Positions 16,239 to 26,845 are shown, numbered from the stretch's first letter. The stretch: 32,420 bases of DNA from Saprospiraceae bacterium (GCA_026982695.1 JALSGS010000016.1:1-32420); one strand, 5' to 3'. The notes: generated by a model not told the origin, from the sequence alone. Translations and numbers: made by a program.

Positions 16239-17282
16239 ATGGAATTGCAAAACGACTTGTTATTGCGCGTACTAAAGGGCGAGCAGGTGCCTCGCCCGCC
16301 GGTTTGGCTGATGCGTCAAGCTGGCCGCATTTTGCCGGAATATAGAGCTTTGCGTGCCGAGGCAGGGTCGTTTATCAACTTAGTGCGTCGGCCAGAGTGG
16401 GCTGCCGAGGCTACGCTCCAACCCGTAGAAGCCTTGGAAGTGGATGCTGCCATTATTTTTTCTGACATATTGGTCGTACCAGAAGCCATGGGGTTGCCCT
16501 ACGAACTGATCGAGCAGCATGGCCCTCGTTTTCCAAAAACGATTCGATCTGAGGCCGATGTGCGGGCTTTAATTTTTGGCGATGAGGCTGCTCAGCGTCT
16601 TTCGTATGTGTATGAAGCCCTGCAGTTGGTAAGGCAAAGGCTTGCGGGGCGCGTTCCGCTTATTGGCTTTTGTGGCGCACCCTGGACGCTTTTCTGCTAT
16701 ATGGTAGAGGGGCAGGGATCTAAGACCTTTTCCAAGGCAAAGGCGATGCTTTATCGGCAACCCGAATTGGCTCATGAGTTGCTGCAGCGAATTACGCATA
16801 CGAATATCGCGTATTTGCGCAGGCAGGTAGCAGCAGGGGCTCAAGTGCTGCAGCTCTTTGATTCGTGGGCGGGTGCATTGGCACCTCAGACATATCAGGA
16901 GTTTGCCGTGCCTTATATAGCTCAAATTGTGGATACTTTGCGTGGGGAAGTGCCCCTTATCGTTTTTGCCAAAGGGGCTTGGTTTGCGCTGGCACAATTG
17001 GCGAACACTAGGCCTCATGCTTTGGGCTTAGATTGGACTGTGACTCCCGCTTTTGCCCGTACGCAAGTTGGCCCTAAGATCGCGCTACAGGGAAATCTGG
17101 ACCCTTGTGCCCTATATGCTCAGCCCGAGCAAGTAGTTCGTGCTACGCGCGAGATGTTGAGGCACTTCGGCATTCGACATATTGCCAATTTGGGTCATGG
17201 TGTCTATCCAGATACTCCTTTGGAAGGGGTATATGCGTTCATCGAGACGGTGAAGGTTTGGAGATATTCCCATCACACGTAG
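16239..17282 (+). CDS. hemE: Uroporphyrinogen decarboxylase HemE
   Basis: A 347-residue enzyme converting uroporphyrinogen III to coproporphyrinogen III by four decarboxylations in heme synthesis. It shows signature 1 PVWLMRQAGR (21-30), which holds the substrate-binding Arg, the ILPEYR continuation, FSDILVVPEAMG, signature 2 GFCGAPWTLFCYMVEG, and LFDSWAGAL near residue 208. The C-terminal GNLDPCALYA and NLGHGVYPDTP match the family. The frame extends 63 codons upstream, but ATG at 16239 fits the family start. Cytoplasmic. The next gene, accD, starts 113 bp downstream with its own possible -7 box. Confidence 0.96.
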   Translation: MELQNDLLLRVLKGEQVPRPPVWLMRQAGRILPEYRALRAEAGSFINLVRRPEWAAEATLQPVEALEVDAAIIFSDILVVPEAMGLPYELIEQHGPRFPKTIRSEADVRALIFGDEAAQRLSYVYEALQLVRQRLAGRVPLIGFCGAPWTLFCYMVEGQGSKTFSKAKAMLYRQPELAHELLQRITHTNIAYLRRQVAAGAQVLQLFDSWAGALAPQTYQEFAVPYIAQIVDTLRGEVPLIVFAKGAWFALAQLANTRPHALGLDWTVTPAFARTQVGPKIALQGNLDPCALYAQPEQVVRATREMLRHFGIRHIANLGHGVYPDTPLEGVYAFIETVKVWRYSHHT

Positions 17283-17341
17283 GTTGAATATCGGAATAGG
17301 GCTGTCTGTTGCTGGAGGCATGCTATTTTAGCTGCACGGCT

Positions 17342-17349
17342 TATCTTTG
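17342..17349 (+). promoter_or_regulatory. -7 element TATCTTTG upstream of accD
   Basis: The octamer matches TAnnTTTG and lies 46 bp before the accD ATG. No good -33 element is found at the usual distance, so the promoter is tentative. Confidence 0.35.
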
Positions 17350-17395
17350 CCACGCCATAGGTTATAGTTGCTTGATTATTAGTAAAAACCGACTA

Positions 17396-18259
17396 ATGGG
17401 CTGGTTCAAAAGGCTAAAAGACGGCATACAGACCGCGACCAAATACAAAAAGGAAGCCCCCGATGGATTGTGGTTTCACTGCAAAGAATGTGGAGCTACT
17501 ACCACTTCCAAAGAGATGCGCGAGAACTTTTTCAAATGCCCTAAGTGTGACTACCATGTACGCATTGGCTCGCGCGAATATTTTGATCTGTTGTTCGACA
17601 ATGAGAAATACACTTTGCTCTTCGACAATTTGGTGGCAAAAGACATACTTGAGTTTGTCGATCTCAAATCCTACAAAGAGCGGCTCGATACAGCACGTAA
17701 AAAAACAGGCCTCAATGAAGCCATTAGCGTAGCGGTAGGTAAGATACACAGGCATGCCATCGTGATTGCCTGCATGGACTTCAGTTTTATTGGAGGGTCG
17801 ATGAACACTGTGGTAGGTGAAAAGATCGCGCGAGCCATAGAATACTGTATGGCACATCGCACACCTTTACTGATCATCAGCAAGTCGGGTGGGGCGCGCA
17901 TGATGGAGGCTGCTTTTTCGCTTATGCAAATGGCCAAAACTGCGGCTATGCTTTCAGAAATGGCCAAAATGGGCATACCTTACTTCTCGCTTATGACCGA
18001 TCCCACTACCGGTGGCGTGACGGCTTCTTATGCGATGCTCGGAGACATCAACATGGCAGAGCCCAAGGCGCTGATTGGATTTGCGGGGCCGCGCGTAATT
18101 CGCGAGACGATCAAGCGAGATTTACCCGAAGGCTTTCAAACTTCGGAGTTCTTGCTCGAGCACGGCTTTCTGGACTTCATCGTCAACCGCGCCGAGCTCA
18201 AGGATCGCATAGGAGAGCTGCTCAAGCTGTTTGCTCCAGCATTAAAAGCCAAAGCTTAG
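17396..18259 (+). CDS. accD: Acetyl-CoA carboxylase carboxyltransferase subunit beta
   Basis: A 287-residue subunit of the carboxyltransferase that transfers CO2 from biotin to acetyl-CoA, giving malonyl-CoA for fatty acid synthesis; it works with AccA. The N-terminal zinc ribbon has four Cys (C29-x2-C32 and C48-x2-C51). The crotonase-like core has CMDFSFIGGSMN, SGGARMMEAAFSLMQMAKT and DPTTGGVTASYAMLGD. The ATG at 17396 starts the family-typical MGWFKR; an upstream in-frame codon at 17309 would add 29 unlikely residues. The TAG stop overlaps the TAA of bshC on the other strand (TTAG, 18256-18259). Confidence 0.95.
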   Translation: MGWFKRLKDGIQTATKYKKEAPDGLWFHCKECGATTTSKEMRENFFKCPKCDYHVRIGSREYFDLLFDNEKYTLLFDNLVAKDILEFVDLKSYKERLDTARKKTGLNEAISVAVGKIHRHAIVIACMDFSFIGGSMNTVVGEKIARAIEYCMAHRTPLLIISKSGGARMMEAAFSLMQMAKTAAMLSEMAKMGIPYFSLMTDPTTGGVTASYAMLGDINMAEPKALIGFAGPRVIRETIKRDLPEGFQTSEFLLEHGFLDFIVNRAELKDRIGELLKLFAPALKAKA

Positions 18260-19863
18260 CGCCCGAGCTCAGGGGCATCCACGAATACCTTAAAGCGGCG
18301 GTCCATGGGGTTGAGGTGGGCCAATAGCGCGTCGAAAAAGGCCTTTCCCGAATAACTTACAATGCTCAAAAAATTTTCTCGCCGCTCTTGTAGCCCCCCA
18401 TTGGGAAACAGTTTGGCGTGGAGCTTGCGCAATTGATTGATGGCTTGATCGTGCTTTTGCTTTTCTGCCCGAATAAGGCGCTTTTCTATGCCTTCTAGTG
18501 CCTTGAGTTGGCGAGCCCCTTCTGCCAACACCTTCTTTTCCATCGTAGGGTCAATCGCTTTGGCTTTTTGTGCCAATCGCTGAAACAGTGCCTGGAGGGC
18601 TTGTTTCTCTTCACTCAGCGAGCAAGAGCCCTGGGCATGGCGTGTCAGCCACTTTTTGATCACTGACTCCACGTCGTCTAACAAATCTGCTACCTGGAGC
18701 GACAACTTGTACATGCGCCGGGCATCGCCCCGATCGATCCACAAAGCCGAGTTGCGACGTACCAACATGGGATAAGGAATGCCCAGCGCATCGAATTGTG
18801 CTTTGCGTTCCAACCAGTATGCGATCTCGCCGCCACCACCGATGTAGGCCAAATTGGGAAGCACAAACTCTTGGTACACGGGGCGCATGACTACGTTGGG
18901 GCTAAAGCATTCGGGATGTGCATCGATGGTGGCTTCCATTTCCGCTTTAGAGAGCCATCGATTGCTTGTGATCAATCGAAATCCATCGCCTTCAGGCTCA
19001 ATGCGTTCGCGTGTAGTGTCGGTCATGTAGAAAAAGTTGATGCGGCGCACGTAGGCCTGAGGCGAGAAACCCAATGTCTGGAGCTCGGCTTGTGTGGCCG
19101 TGACAATCGGATGAGACACTTGTTCGAGTACTTCCCGCTTGATCCATGGCCGAAATGCTGCTTTGAGGCGGCGATCATCCATCTGAATAGTGATCAGCCC
19201 CCATTCGCCAAATAGGCTATCAACTAAAGCCTGAGTGGCTTGTCCGTAAGTTGGGTGTTGTGTGTAGGCCTGATAAATGAATTCATACCAATACATGGCT
19301 TCACCTCTATTGGCCAGTACTTGCTTGAGCATTTGCAGTGCTGGTTGCAAGCTGTTGGTAGGCATGCGCCCTACAGGCCCGCCTGAAGGCGCTTGCCATT
19401 CGATGCGGTGGCCAAACACCCAGGCGTGATTGATCTCTTGAAAGTCGTGATCTTCGCCGCCAATCACGAATACTGGCACAAAGTGCTTGTCGGGAAAGTG
19501 ATGGCGCAGCAGTTGGGCCAAGTGAATAGTCGAAACGATTTTATAGATGAAGTAGAGAGGCCCTGTGAACAGGCTGGGCTGATGTGCTGTCGTGACCGTA
19601 AAAGTATCGGGATGTGCCAACAACTCGATAGCTGCCTGTGTGGCTTGGCATGGCGCAAGCGCTCGGTATTGATCGCGCAAGACCTCCACCAGTAGGGCGC
19701 GATTGTCCGCTCGCATGCGGCGCTGCGCTATGACCTGGTCGATTACTTCTAACTTTTGTGGCCAAAGGCAAAAGCTTGACAAGCGCGGATCGTCGCATAA
19801 ATAAGCCAGATCTTTAGGGGAAAAACCGGGAACCTTGCGGTAGTCGAAGTGCAGCACCTGCAT
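18256..19863 (-). CDS. bshC: Bacillithiol biosynthesis cysteine-adding enzyme BshC
   Basis: A 535-residue protein of the BshC family, which adds cysteine to glucosaminyl-malate in the last step of bacillithiol synthesis. Family motifs are TTAHQPSLFTGPLYFIYK (about residues 92-109), the nucleotidyltransferase-like VPVFVIGGEDHDFQEIN (129-145), and the later VLPNLAYIGGGGEIAYWLE. A coiled coil (about 430-485) follows, as in the family. The ATG at 19863 is preferred to TTG at 19878. The gene is alone on its strand, convergent with accD (4-bp overlap) and divergent from glpK (75 bp between starts). Bacillithiol is a known low-molecular-weight thiol in Bacteroidota. Confidence 0.93.
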   Translation of the reverse strand: MQVLHFDYRKVPGFSPKDLAYLCDDPRLSSFCLWPQKLEVIDQVIAQRRMRADNRALLVEVLRDQYRALAPCQATQAAIELLAHPDTFTVTTAHQPSLFTGPLYFIYKIVSTIHLAQLLRHHFPDKHFVPVFVIGGEDHDFQEINHAWVFGHRIEWQAPSGGPVGRMPTNSLQPALQMLKQVLANRGEAMYWYEFIYQAYTQHPTYGQATQALVDSLFGEWGLITIQMDDRRLKAAFRPWIKREVLEQVSHPIVTATQAELQTLGFSPQAYVRRINFFYMTDTTRERIEPEGDGFRLITSNRWLSKAEMEATIDAHPECFSPNVVMRPVYQEFVLPNLAYIGGGGEIAYWLERKAQFDALGIPYPMLVRRNSALWIDRGDARRMYKLSLQVADLLDDVESVIKKWLTRHAQGSCSLSEEKQALQALFQRLAQKAKAIDPTMEKKVLAEGARQLKALEGIEKRLIRAEKQKHDQAINQLRKLHAKLFPNGGLQERRENFLSIVSYSGKAFFDALLAHLNPMDRRFKVFVDAPELGR

Positions 19864-19872
19864 GTCGGATGA

Positions 19873-19903
19873 TTTCAAGGTGTAGATGGTAAACTTATCT
19901 TTG
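19873..19903 (+). promoter_or_regulatory. Possible glpK promoter
   Basis: TATCTTTG at 19896-19903 matches TAnnTTTG and a TTTC at 19873-19876 lies 19 bp upstream, near the -33 position. It is 35 bp before the glpK ATG, within the short divergent gap with bshC. Confidence 0.45.
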
Positions 19904-19938
19904 AGGGTTCATTGAGGAACCGCAAAGGTACATCGCTC

Positions 19939-21450
19939 ATGCATTCGAAAAGTTCGTCTAAACAACAATTTGTACTGGCCCTCGATCAGGGTACGACTAG
20001 CTCGCGCGCTATTTTATTCGACCAGCGTGGGCAAGTATGCGCTATTGCACAAAAAGAATTTCCCCAGTATTTTCCAAAACCCGGCTGGGTGGAACACGAC
20101 GCCCAAGAAATCTGGAACACCCAGCTAGAAGTAGCTCGCCAGGTAATGACGACTCATGGCGTGACGCCCGAGCAGGTAGTAGCCATCGGTATTACCAACC
20201 AGCGCGAAACTACAGTCATTTGGGATCGCCATACGGGGCAGCCGGTGAGCAGAGCCATCGTCTGGCAAGATAGGCGCACGGCCGACATCTGTGAGCAACT
20301 CAAGGCCAATGGCGTAGCTGATTACTTGCGAGAAGCTACAGGATTAATGGCCGATTCCTATTTTTCGGGTACGAAAGTGAAATGGCTGTTGGATCACCAT
20401 CCCGAGCTGAGGCGTCGTGCAGATGCTGGCGAGTTGGCTTTTGGCACCATCGACTCGTGGCTCGTATTCAAGCTCACTGAAGGACGCGTGCACGCTACAG
20501 ATGTGAGCAATGCCTCGCGTACCTTGTTGTTCAATATACATGAATTGCAGTGGGATAGGCAGCTGTGCAGGGCGCTAGATGTGCCTATCGAAATGCTGCC
20601 CGAAGTACGGGCATCCAATGCTTTTTTCGGTACCACTTCCTTGTTGGGTGGTGAAATTCCCATTCATGGCGTAGCTGGCGATCAGCAAGCGGCACTCTTT
20701 GGGCAAGCTTGTCTGCACTCGGGCATGGCCAAAAATACTTATGGTACCGGCTGCTTTTTGCTCATGCATACAGGCCACAAGCCCGTCCCATCCCAGCATG
20801 GGCTGCTGACAACTGTAGCCTGGTCACTTAATGGGCAGGTGAGTTATGCTTTAGAGGGTAGTGTATTTATTGCTGGTGCCGCCATACAGTGGCTGCGCGA
20901 TGGGTTACGGCTCATCGACGAGGCGCGCGACAGCGAATACTTTGCTGCTAAGGTGCCTGATAGTCAAGGGGTATATGTAGTACCCGCTTTTACGGGCTTG
21001 GGTACCCCCTATTGGGATCCACATGCACGCGGCGCAATTTTTGGCCTGAGTCGAGGTACGGACAAAAACCACGTCATTCGCGCTACGCTTGAAAGCATCG
21101 CCTATCGGACTACGGATGTACTGGAAACCATGCAGCAGGACGCTGGCATCGAGCTTTCCGCCTTACGTGTAGATGGTGGGGCCGCTACCAATGACTTCCT
21201 CATGCAGTTTCAAGCTGATATGCTGCAAACGCGCGTAGAACGCCCTGCAGTGACGGAAACCACGGCTCTGGGAGCTGCTATGCTGGCCGCCACGGGAAAA
21301 GGATGGCTGCCTGTGGAGTCGCTTGCGCAAAACTGGCAGTTGGCTCGGGCGTTCCATCCTCAGATGGACCCTCAGGAACGCCATGCGCGCTATACTGGAT
21401 GGCAAGATGCTGTACGGCGAACGATGGGCGCTATAGGTACCCCAAAATAG
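19939..21450 (+). CDS. glpK: Glycerol kinase
   Basis: A 503-residue FGGY-family kinase making glycerol 3-phosphate from glycerol and ATP. It has [14 protein letters not shown] near the N-terminus (phosphate-1), [37 protein letters not shown] and [11 protein letters not shown], and the C-terminal [20 protein letters not shown], all typical of GlpK. The ATG at 19939 gives the usual short N-terminus; nine more codons from TTG 19912 are unlikely. No glpF or glpD is next to it. selU starts 9 bp after the stop, so glpK, selU and selD probably share a transcript, an arrangement with no obvious metabolic logic. Confidence 0.96.
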   Translation: MHSKSSSKQQFVLALDQGTTSSRAILFDQRGQVCAIAQKEFPQYFPKPGWVEHDAQEIWNTQLEVARQVMTTHGVTPEQVVAIGITNQRETTVIWDRHTGQPVSRAIVWQDRRTADICEQLKANGVADYLREATGLMADSYFSGTKVKWLLDHHPELRRRADAGELAFGTIDSWLVFKLTEGRVHATDVSNASRTLLFNIHELQWDRQLCRALDVPIEMLPEVRASNAFFGTTSLLGGEIPIHGVAGDQQAALFGQACLHSGMAKNTYGTGCFLLMHTGHKPVPSQHGLLTTVAWSLNGQVSYALEGSVFIAGAAIQWLRDGLRLIDEARDSEYFAAKVPDSQGVYVVPAFTGLGTPYWDPHARGAIFGLSRGTDKNHVIRATLESIAYRTTDVLETMQQDAGIELSALRVDGGAATNDFLMQFQADMLQTRVERPAVTETTALGAAMLAATGKGWLPVESLAQNWQLARAFHPQMDPQERHARYTGWQDAVRRTMGAIGTPK

Positions 21451-21459
21451 TTTTACACC

Positions 21460-22503
21460 ATGCCACAAGTACTGACCGTTTCAGCTTGGATTGACCGTTA
21501 CCGCGATTTGCCCCTACTCGACGTGCGTACGCCTGCCGAGTACACACAAGGCCACATACCCCATGCCATCAACTTCCCCTTGTTCAGCAACGAAGAGCGC
21601 GCTGAGGTAGGCACTATCTACAAACAAGAGGGGCCTCAGGAAGCCTTGTTGCGCGGCCTCGAACTGGTAGGGCCACGCATGGCACAGATGGTGCGAAAAG
21701 CTCAGCAGCTCGTGCCCCGCCGACGCGTGGTTGTCCACTGTTGGCGAGGTGGCCAACGGAGTGGCTCCGTAGCTTGGCTACTCGAACGTGCTGGTTTTGA
21801 AACCTATACGCTAAAAGGCGGTTACAAGGCATGGCGCAATTACGTGCTCGAGGGCTTTCACCAAATGGAGCGCCCCATAGTACTTTTAGGTGGACGCACA
21901 GGTAGTGGCAAGACAGCTGTCTTGCACGAGCTGGCACGCCTTGGTGCGCAAGTGATTGACTTGGAAGGACTGGCACACCACAAGGGCTCTGCATTTGGTG
22001 GTTTGGGGCAGGCACCACAGCCCACTACGGAGCAATTCGAGAATGATCTTTTTGAGCAGTGGCGCCAGATCGATCCAGCTCGGCCAGTATGGATCGAAAG
22101 CGAAAGTAGGGCTATTGGTCGGGTGTGTATCCCCGAGGGCTTGTGGGAGCAAATGCGCCGGGCGCCCTATGTACGCCTGCTTGTTCCCTTCCCTTTGCGC
22201 GTAAGTCGGCTGGTTGCCGAATACGGGCAGTTTTCTCCCGATGCGTTAATCGCTGCTTTTCGCAAAATACAAAAACGCTTAGGTGGACAGTGGCTACAGG
22301 CAGCAATCGAGGCAATCGAGGCTGGGAAGCTCGACCAAGCAGCTGCTATTGCCTTGCGCTATTACGACAAGACCTACGATTATTTTTTGGAAAAGCATCC
22401 ACCACCTACCCTGGTCGAACTGCCTGTGGATTCAGGTGATGTAGTAGAAGCTGCCCGTGCACTCTTGCACTTTAAGTGGCCACTTGAAACTACTGCGCGA
22501 TAA
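21460..22503 (+). CDS. selU: tRNA 2-selenouridine synthase
   Basis: A 347-residue protein (also called MnmH or YbbB) that turns 2-thiouridine at the tRNA wobble position into 2-selenouridine through a geranylated intermediate. The N-terminal rhodanese domain has [18 protein letters not shown] and the active-site loop [11 protein letters not shown] with Cys94, then LKGGYKAWR. The C-terminal P-loop domain has [11 protein letters not shown] (143-152) and [15 protein letters not shown], which is diagnostic. It begins 9 bp after glpK and is followed 53 bp later by selD, whose product supplies selenophosphate for it. Confidence 0.95.
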   Translation: MPQVLTVSAWIDRYRDLPLLDVRTPAEYTQGHIPHAINFPLFSNEERAEVGTIYKQEGPQEALLRGLELVGPRMAQMVRKAQQLVPRRRVVVHCWRGGQRSGSVAWLLERAGFETYTLKGGYKAWRNYVLEGFHQMERPIVLLGGRTGSGKTAVLHELARLGAQVIDLEGLAHHKGSAFGGLGQAPQPTTEQFENDLFEQWRQIDPARPVWIESESRAIGRVCIPEGLWEQMRRAPYVRLLVPFPLRVSRLVAEYGQFSPDALIAAFRKIQKRLGGQWLQAAIEAIEAGKLDQAAAIALRYYDKTYDYFLEKHPPPTLVELPVDSGDVVEAARALLHFKWPLETTAR

Positions 22504-22556
22504 AGGTATTTCGCGCAAAGCAAAAAATCTCATCATCCCTTTTAACGAAAAGACCA

Positions 22557-23606
22557 ATGGATACACAACAAAAAGGATGGAAGCTCACTGAATACAGCCA
22601 TGGTGCTGGTTGTGGCTGTAAAATAGCACCTGCCGTGCTCGATCGCATTTTAGCACACCATACTATGCCACAGCAATTTGCAGGCTTGCTTGTGGGTAAC
22701 GAAGCTCGCGATGATGCTGCTGTATTCGATCTGGGTGATGGTACTGCGGTCATTAGTACGACCGATTTTTTTATGCCTATCGTAGATGATCCCTTCGATT
22801 TTGGGCGCATCGCCTCGGTCAATGCGATTAGCGATGTCTACGCCATGGGCGGTACGCCGCTCATGGCCATAGCAGTACTGGGCTGGCCGATCGACAAGCT
22901 GCCACCTGAGGTAGCCAACGAGGTGGTAGCTGGCGGGCGTACTGCTTGTGCCGAGGCAGGCATCCCTTTAGCAGGCGGCCATAGCATCGACTCGCCCGAG
23001 CCCATCTTTGGGTTAGCTGTGACAGGGCGTGTGCGCATTGAGCACTTGAAGCGCAATGGTGGAGCACGCGCTGGCGATTTGCTGTTCCTTACCAAGCCAC
23101 TGGGCGTAGGCATTTTGGCTACAGCCCAAAAGAAGAAGAAACTGTTGCCTCAACACGCTACGCTGGCCCGCGACTGGATGGTGCGCCTCAACAATGCAGG
23201 CGCCACATTTGGCACGCTCGAACAAGTACACGCCATGACCGATGTGACGGGCTTCGGCTTATTAGGGCACTTGTCAGAGATGTGCGAGGCCAGTGGCCTG
23301 AGTGCAGAAGTGTGGTTTGATCAAGTCCCCTTTATCGATAAAGCAGTACTTGAGTACTACCTCGATGAGGGGTGCATACCAGGTGGTACGCGTCGCAATT
23401 GGAAGAGTTATGGGCACAAAATAGGCCCGCTTGACGAGCGGCAGCGCTGGATGTTGTGTGACCCACAGACGAGTGGTGGCTTGCTGGTGGCGGTTGCACC
23501 CGAAGGGGTAGATGCCTTTTTAGCAGCAGCAGCTACTCATACACTTGAACTGGCGCCAATAGGTCAGCTCAAGGTGCGAGAAGCGCACCTTATCGAAGTA
23601 CAGTAG
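22557..23606 (+). CDS. selD: Selenide, water dikinase (selenophosphate synthetase), Cys form
   Basis: A 349-residue enzyme making selenophosphate from selenide and ATP. The N-terminal [10 protein letters not shown] has Cys19 at the place of the catalytic Cys/Sec and Lys22 as its partner, so this is a cysteine rather than a selenocysteine form; no in-frame TGA is used. Further motifs are [46 protein letters not shown], the GGHSID loop and the late DPQTSGGLL. Length is normal. Its last 17 bp overlap the end of the convergent BlaR1-like gene. Confidence 0.96.
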   Translation: MDTQQKGWKLTEYSHGAGCGCKIAPAVLDRILAHHTMPQQFAGLLVGNEARDDAAVFDLGDGTAVISTTDFFMPIVDDPFDFGRIASVNAISDVYAMGGTPLMAIAVLGWPIDKLPPEVANEVVAGGRTACAEAGIPLAGGHSIDSPEPIFGLAVTGRVRIEHLKRNGGARAGDLLFLTKPLGVGILATAQKKKKLLPQHATLARDWMVRLNNAGATFGTLEQVHAMTDVTGFGLLGHLSEMCEASGLSAEVWFDQVPFIDKAVLEYYLDEGCIPGGTRRNWKSYGHKIGPLDERQRWMLCDPQTSGGLLVAVAPEGVDAFLAAAATHTLELAPIGQLKVREAHLIEVQ

Positions 23607-25845
23607 GTATCGCCCATCTGCTGGGGCTGCGTACCACTATCATTTGGAGTGGGCGAAAAGTCTGTTCAAGTGTGAGCCCATATTGCTGTGCTAGCACCTC
23701 TGCGGTTTGTGCCAAGCTGTGAGTGGGCAGCGAAAAAAAGTATTTGCCGGTAGGCGGCTGCCACAGGCTGATGTAAATGCCAAACCGCTCCTCGAGCTGG
23801 TGTGCCAACTCGTCAAGGGTGTGGGCACCGAGCGTTTCGTACCAGGGCGAGTCATTGGCCAGTGCTTGGCGAAGCTCGAGTTGGAGGCTGTCTTTGACTT
23901 GCCACAACTGGAGTTGGTCGCGGTAGTCGGCAATGAGGGCATAGTGATTAGATGGTCGCTGCCAACTGCTGCTGATTTGCAGGTGGTACATTCTTCGTAA
24001 AGTTTCGAGCAAGATGCGTGGTGTAGCACGCAAAGCATCGCGATTCAGATAGAGCGATAGCGATACGGGTCTTTCGGCCAAGTGAGGTGGTATGTCGATG
24101 CGGTTTGCACGAGTTTGGGTGGCCGCCTCGAGCAGCTGACGCAAACTGCCCGAGAAGACCAGGACCGTGTCGTAGATAGAGCTGCTGTCGGATAGTGGGG
24201 GAGCTCCTCTCATCTGGACATGCCACATGCCTTTAGCCGCAGTGTGAAATGCAAATGCCCGAGCTACATGCCACAGCTTGTGGTTGTTATCGCGTATGAC
24301 GAGGTTCTGGAAGTAAAAACTTGTAGGAACTGATTGGCTAGCTCGTAGCTCAGCTATTTGGCTGGCTATATCACCCCATAACCAATACTGTTGTGGAGGA
24401 TGCGCTGGCTTTTGGACGATGAGCTCAGCTTGAACCAGCTCAAGTGCTAGGGTGTCTACCTGCAAGTGCACTTTTGCGCCTCGCCACACTTCAGGGCGAA
24501 TAAGGCTTAGTTCGGGTGCTGCACAAAGATTACCCACACACAGACCTATGTACTGATCTGTAGAGCTTGTCCACTCGGGCAAATGCCAATAATCGATGGG
24601 CGGTTGCAGCCATAGGCCACTGGGTTGTTTGCTACGCGCAAAGAGATCTTCTGATTCGTTGATCAAGCGCCTGTAAGTGCGAAAACCAGGTACATGTATG
24701 AGTTGGTAACGCGTGCTATCCGAATATAGTGGAATGAGTTTAGCAGCACGTGGCTCAGTAGTATCAAGGCGTATGATCGTCGGCATGTTGGGCAATGAGA
24801 CGATCTGGAAAGGCCACGTGGTATCAGTTTCTGGTGGTGCAGGTAGTGGCACGGGCGGGTAGTACAGTGCTTCAGGGTTGTTCACATGAACGACTAGCGA
24901 GTGCACCACGGCGCCTTCGGCTTGTAGGTAGAGCTGCCATCCCACTAAGCCATCCCAATCGAGTTGGTGGTCATTAGGCCATTTGTTAGCGGGCCAGGGC
25001 ATGGCACGTACCGTACCCAGGTCGTCTTGCCACATTGTGATTTGAAAGGTATGTACGGTCACTTCCGTTTGGCCATGCCACAGGCGAGGCACTACATGGT
25101 GCACTTGCTGCCAGTCAGATAGTAGAATTTGGTGCGTACCACCAAGCTTGCCGTCAGCTTGTTGATGCAGGGTTAATTTGAGAGGGCCCCATTGTATCCA
25201 CCATTGCGCAGTATCGGTAGGTGCAGGCCGATACTGCCATAGTGGGTAGGTCAAGATAGCCGCCAGCGGTTGATCGAAGTGACGCGTTGTCCATTGATGC
25301 AGGTGTGGCCAGTTGCAAAGTGCATACATGATTGTAAGCCAGAGTGATCCGTGCAAGGCGATTTGACGTAGTGACTGGCAGGGATAGGGCAAGCGCTGGA
25401 GTTGTTGTTGCCACAAGCGTTGCCCATACCAAGCTAGGGGTTGCCACCACAATAGCACGAGTGCGCTGTCCATCAATAATTGGGCCGTAGCATATTCCGG
25501 TTTTTGCCGAAAGGCAGCAACCCACATGGGGTGGGTAAGGCGGGTGACCCAGCAAGCCAACATCCAGGCAAAGCCCAAAAAGTAGATGACACCAACAAGT
25601 AGGGCGCCGTTTATTTCCAGCGATGGCAAGTAGAAGGCCCATAGTTGCAATTGTGCTAATGACGCAGCCCACGTAGACCAGCTTGGCAGCGGCCATCGCG
25701 CAGTGGGCAGTAGAATACTCGACCACAACAATAGCGGCCATGCCCATAAATGGAAATAGCGGGGAGCACGTGCACGGTTTAACCACCAAATGCCACTAAC
25801 CAGAATGATACAGTGAAGGAAAAACCACGTCAAACTTGCTTGCAT
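23590..25845 (-). CDS. BlaR1/M56-like membrane protein lacking the zinc site, with DUF3738-like C-terminus
   Basis: A 751-residue protein with several N-terminal membrane segments (about residues 5-25, 30-50, 78-100, 125-140, 160-178), a large extracytoplasmic region and a C-terminal domain. Residues 113-140 ([10 protein letters not shown] ... [10 protein letters not shown]) fall where BlaR1-type M56 peptidases have HExxH followed by WFNPLVW, but here the zinc motif reads PEYAT (116-120), so peptidase activity is unlikely. The C-terminal 150 residues ([45 protein letters not shown]) resemble DUF3738, which often accompanies BlaR1-like proteins. The whole protein is rich in Trp, Gln and His. 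The ATG at 25845 puts the first membrane helix at the start. It may be a sensor or anchor; function unknown. It is 139 bp downstream of the kinase gene. Confidence 0.6.
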   Translation of the reverse strand: MQASLTWFFLHCIILVSGIWWLNRARAPRYFHLWAWPLLLWSSILLPTARWPLPSWSTWAASLAQLQLWAFYLPSLEINGALLVGVIYFLGFAWMLACWVTRLTHPMWVAAFRQKPEYATAQLLMDSALVLLWWQPLAWYGQRLWQQQLQRLPYPCQSLRQIALHGSLWLTIMYALCNWPHLHQWTTRHFDQPLAAILTYPLWQYRPAPTDTAQWWIQWGPLKLTLHQQADGKLGGTHQILLSDWQQVHHVVPRLWHGQTEVTVHTFQITMWQDDLGTVRAMPWPANKWPNDHQLDWDGLVGWQLYLQAEGAVVHSLVVHVNNPEALYYPPVPLPAPPETDTTWPFQIVSLPNMPTIIRLDTTEPRAAKLIPLYSDSTRYQLIHVPGFRTYRRLINESEDLFARSKQPSGLWLQPPIDYWHLPEWTSSTDQYIGLCVGNLCAAPELSLIRPEVWRGAKVHLQVDTLALELVQAELIVQKPAHPPQQYWLWGDIASQIAELRASQSVPTSFYFQNLVIRDNNHKLWHVARAFAFHTAAKGMWHVQMRGAPPLSDSSSIYDTVLVFSGSLRQLLEAATQTRANRIDIPPHLAERPVSLSLYLNRDALRATPRILLETLRRMYHLQISSSWQRPSNHYALIADYRDQLQLWQVKDSLQLELRQALANDSPWYETLGAHTLDELAHQLEERFGIYISLWQPPTGKYFFSLPTHSLAQTAEVLAQQYGLTLEQTFRPLQMIVVRSPSRWAIPTVLR

Positions 25846-25984
25846 AGATCGATTTTTGGTCGCACAAGTTTGCCCTACAAAAACGAGCGTACATACTTGC
25901 TTCGTGCTGCCTAAGATGCACATTGATGGAAAAGTAATCAAGAAGTCTGATTCGTTTACAGCTCGGATGGGCTGATAGTGCTTA

Positions 25985-26845
25985 CTAAGTGAGCTTGTGC
26001 AAAGTTCGGCGCACAGCACTTACGTAACTACCGCCAAATAGATTGACGTGTACCAACAAATAGTATAGTTGAAAGAGCTCAATACGCTCGGATAGGCCAT
26101 CGGCATGTGGCCAGTTAGCGGCATAAGCTTCGAAAAACACAGGGTCAAACCCACCAAACAGGTGGGCCATGGCAATGTCCATTTCTCGGTAAGCATAACA
26201 GACAGCCGGATCGATCAGGACGGCTTGTCCTTGTGAATTGCACAGAAAGTTGCCACTCCACAAATCGCCGTGGATGAGGGCAGGTGGTTCGTCAGGCAGC
26301 AAGGCTTCTAGGCGGGCAAATAGGCGCTCAAAAGCGCGCAAATCGTTGTTCGTGAACCACTGTTGGCATCCGGGAAGGTGTAGCTGGGCTTCGAGTCGAT
26401 ATTTTCTGTAAAAGGTGGGGCCATCAGTTGTAGGGCGGTTTTGCTGCGGCAGCGTGCCGATGTAATTGTCGTGTGGTAGGCCAAAAGTAGGAGCTGAGTG
26501 CCGATGTAGTTGGGCTAGAGCTTCTCCAAAGGTAACCCAAAAACGGCGTGAGGGCTGACCCCTTGAAATATGCCCTAGGGCTAGTATTGGTGGTCGTGTG
26601 TACATGCCGAGCACCTGCGGCGTGTGGACGGCACCGCACTGTGCGAGCAGGCGCAATCCCTTTGCTTCTGCCTCAAACATGTGGATAGCCGCTGCATTGT
26701 GCCCCAGTTTGATGACGATGCTGCCCTTTTGCCCATCTACTTGCCGCACATCGTTGATGCTGCCGCCTCCTAAGTGGCGTATTTGCCGAATGGGACCTAC
26801 AAATTTCTCTATCCACTCCTGAGTGTGTTCTGGCAACTGTTGCAT
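25985..26845 (-). CDS. Fructosamine/ketosamine-3-kinase family protein
   Basis: A 286-residue protein of the fructosamine kinase family (protein-kinase-like fold), whose members phosphorylate sugar adducts on proteins or small amines so that they come off. It has the N-terminal LGGGSIND, a candidate ATP-binding Lys in IVIKLG (about residue 46), the catalytic loop LIHGDLWSGNFL (190-201), the metal-binding VLIDPAVCYAYREMDIAM (209-226), and the family end YYLLVHVNLFGGSYV. The ATG at 26845 aligns with relatives; GTG at 26872 would add nine residues. It lies directly downstream of the LytTR gene (30 bp), so it may be in that operon. Confidence 0.85.
   Translation of the reverse strand: MQQLPEHTQEWIEKFVGPIRQIRHLGGGSINDVRQVDGQKGSIVIKLGHNAAAIHMFEAEAKGLRLLAQCGAVHTPQVLGMYTRPPILALGHISRGQPSRRFWVTFGEALAQLHRHSAPTFGLPHDNYIGTLPQQNRPTTDGPTFYRKYRLEAQLHLPGCQQWFTNNDLRAFERLFARLEALLPDEPPALIHGDLWSGNFLCNSQGQAVLIDPAVCYAYREMDIAMAHLFGGFDPVFFEAYAANWPHADGLSERIELFQLYYLLVHVNLFGGSYVSAVRRTLHKLT

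Noticed and set aside
22557-22640. Selenocysteine codon in selD
   Set aside because: The catalytic position is an ordinary TGT Cys codon; no in-frame TGA occurs.
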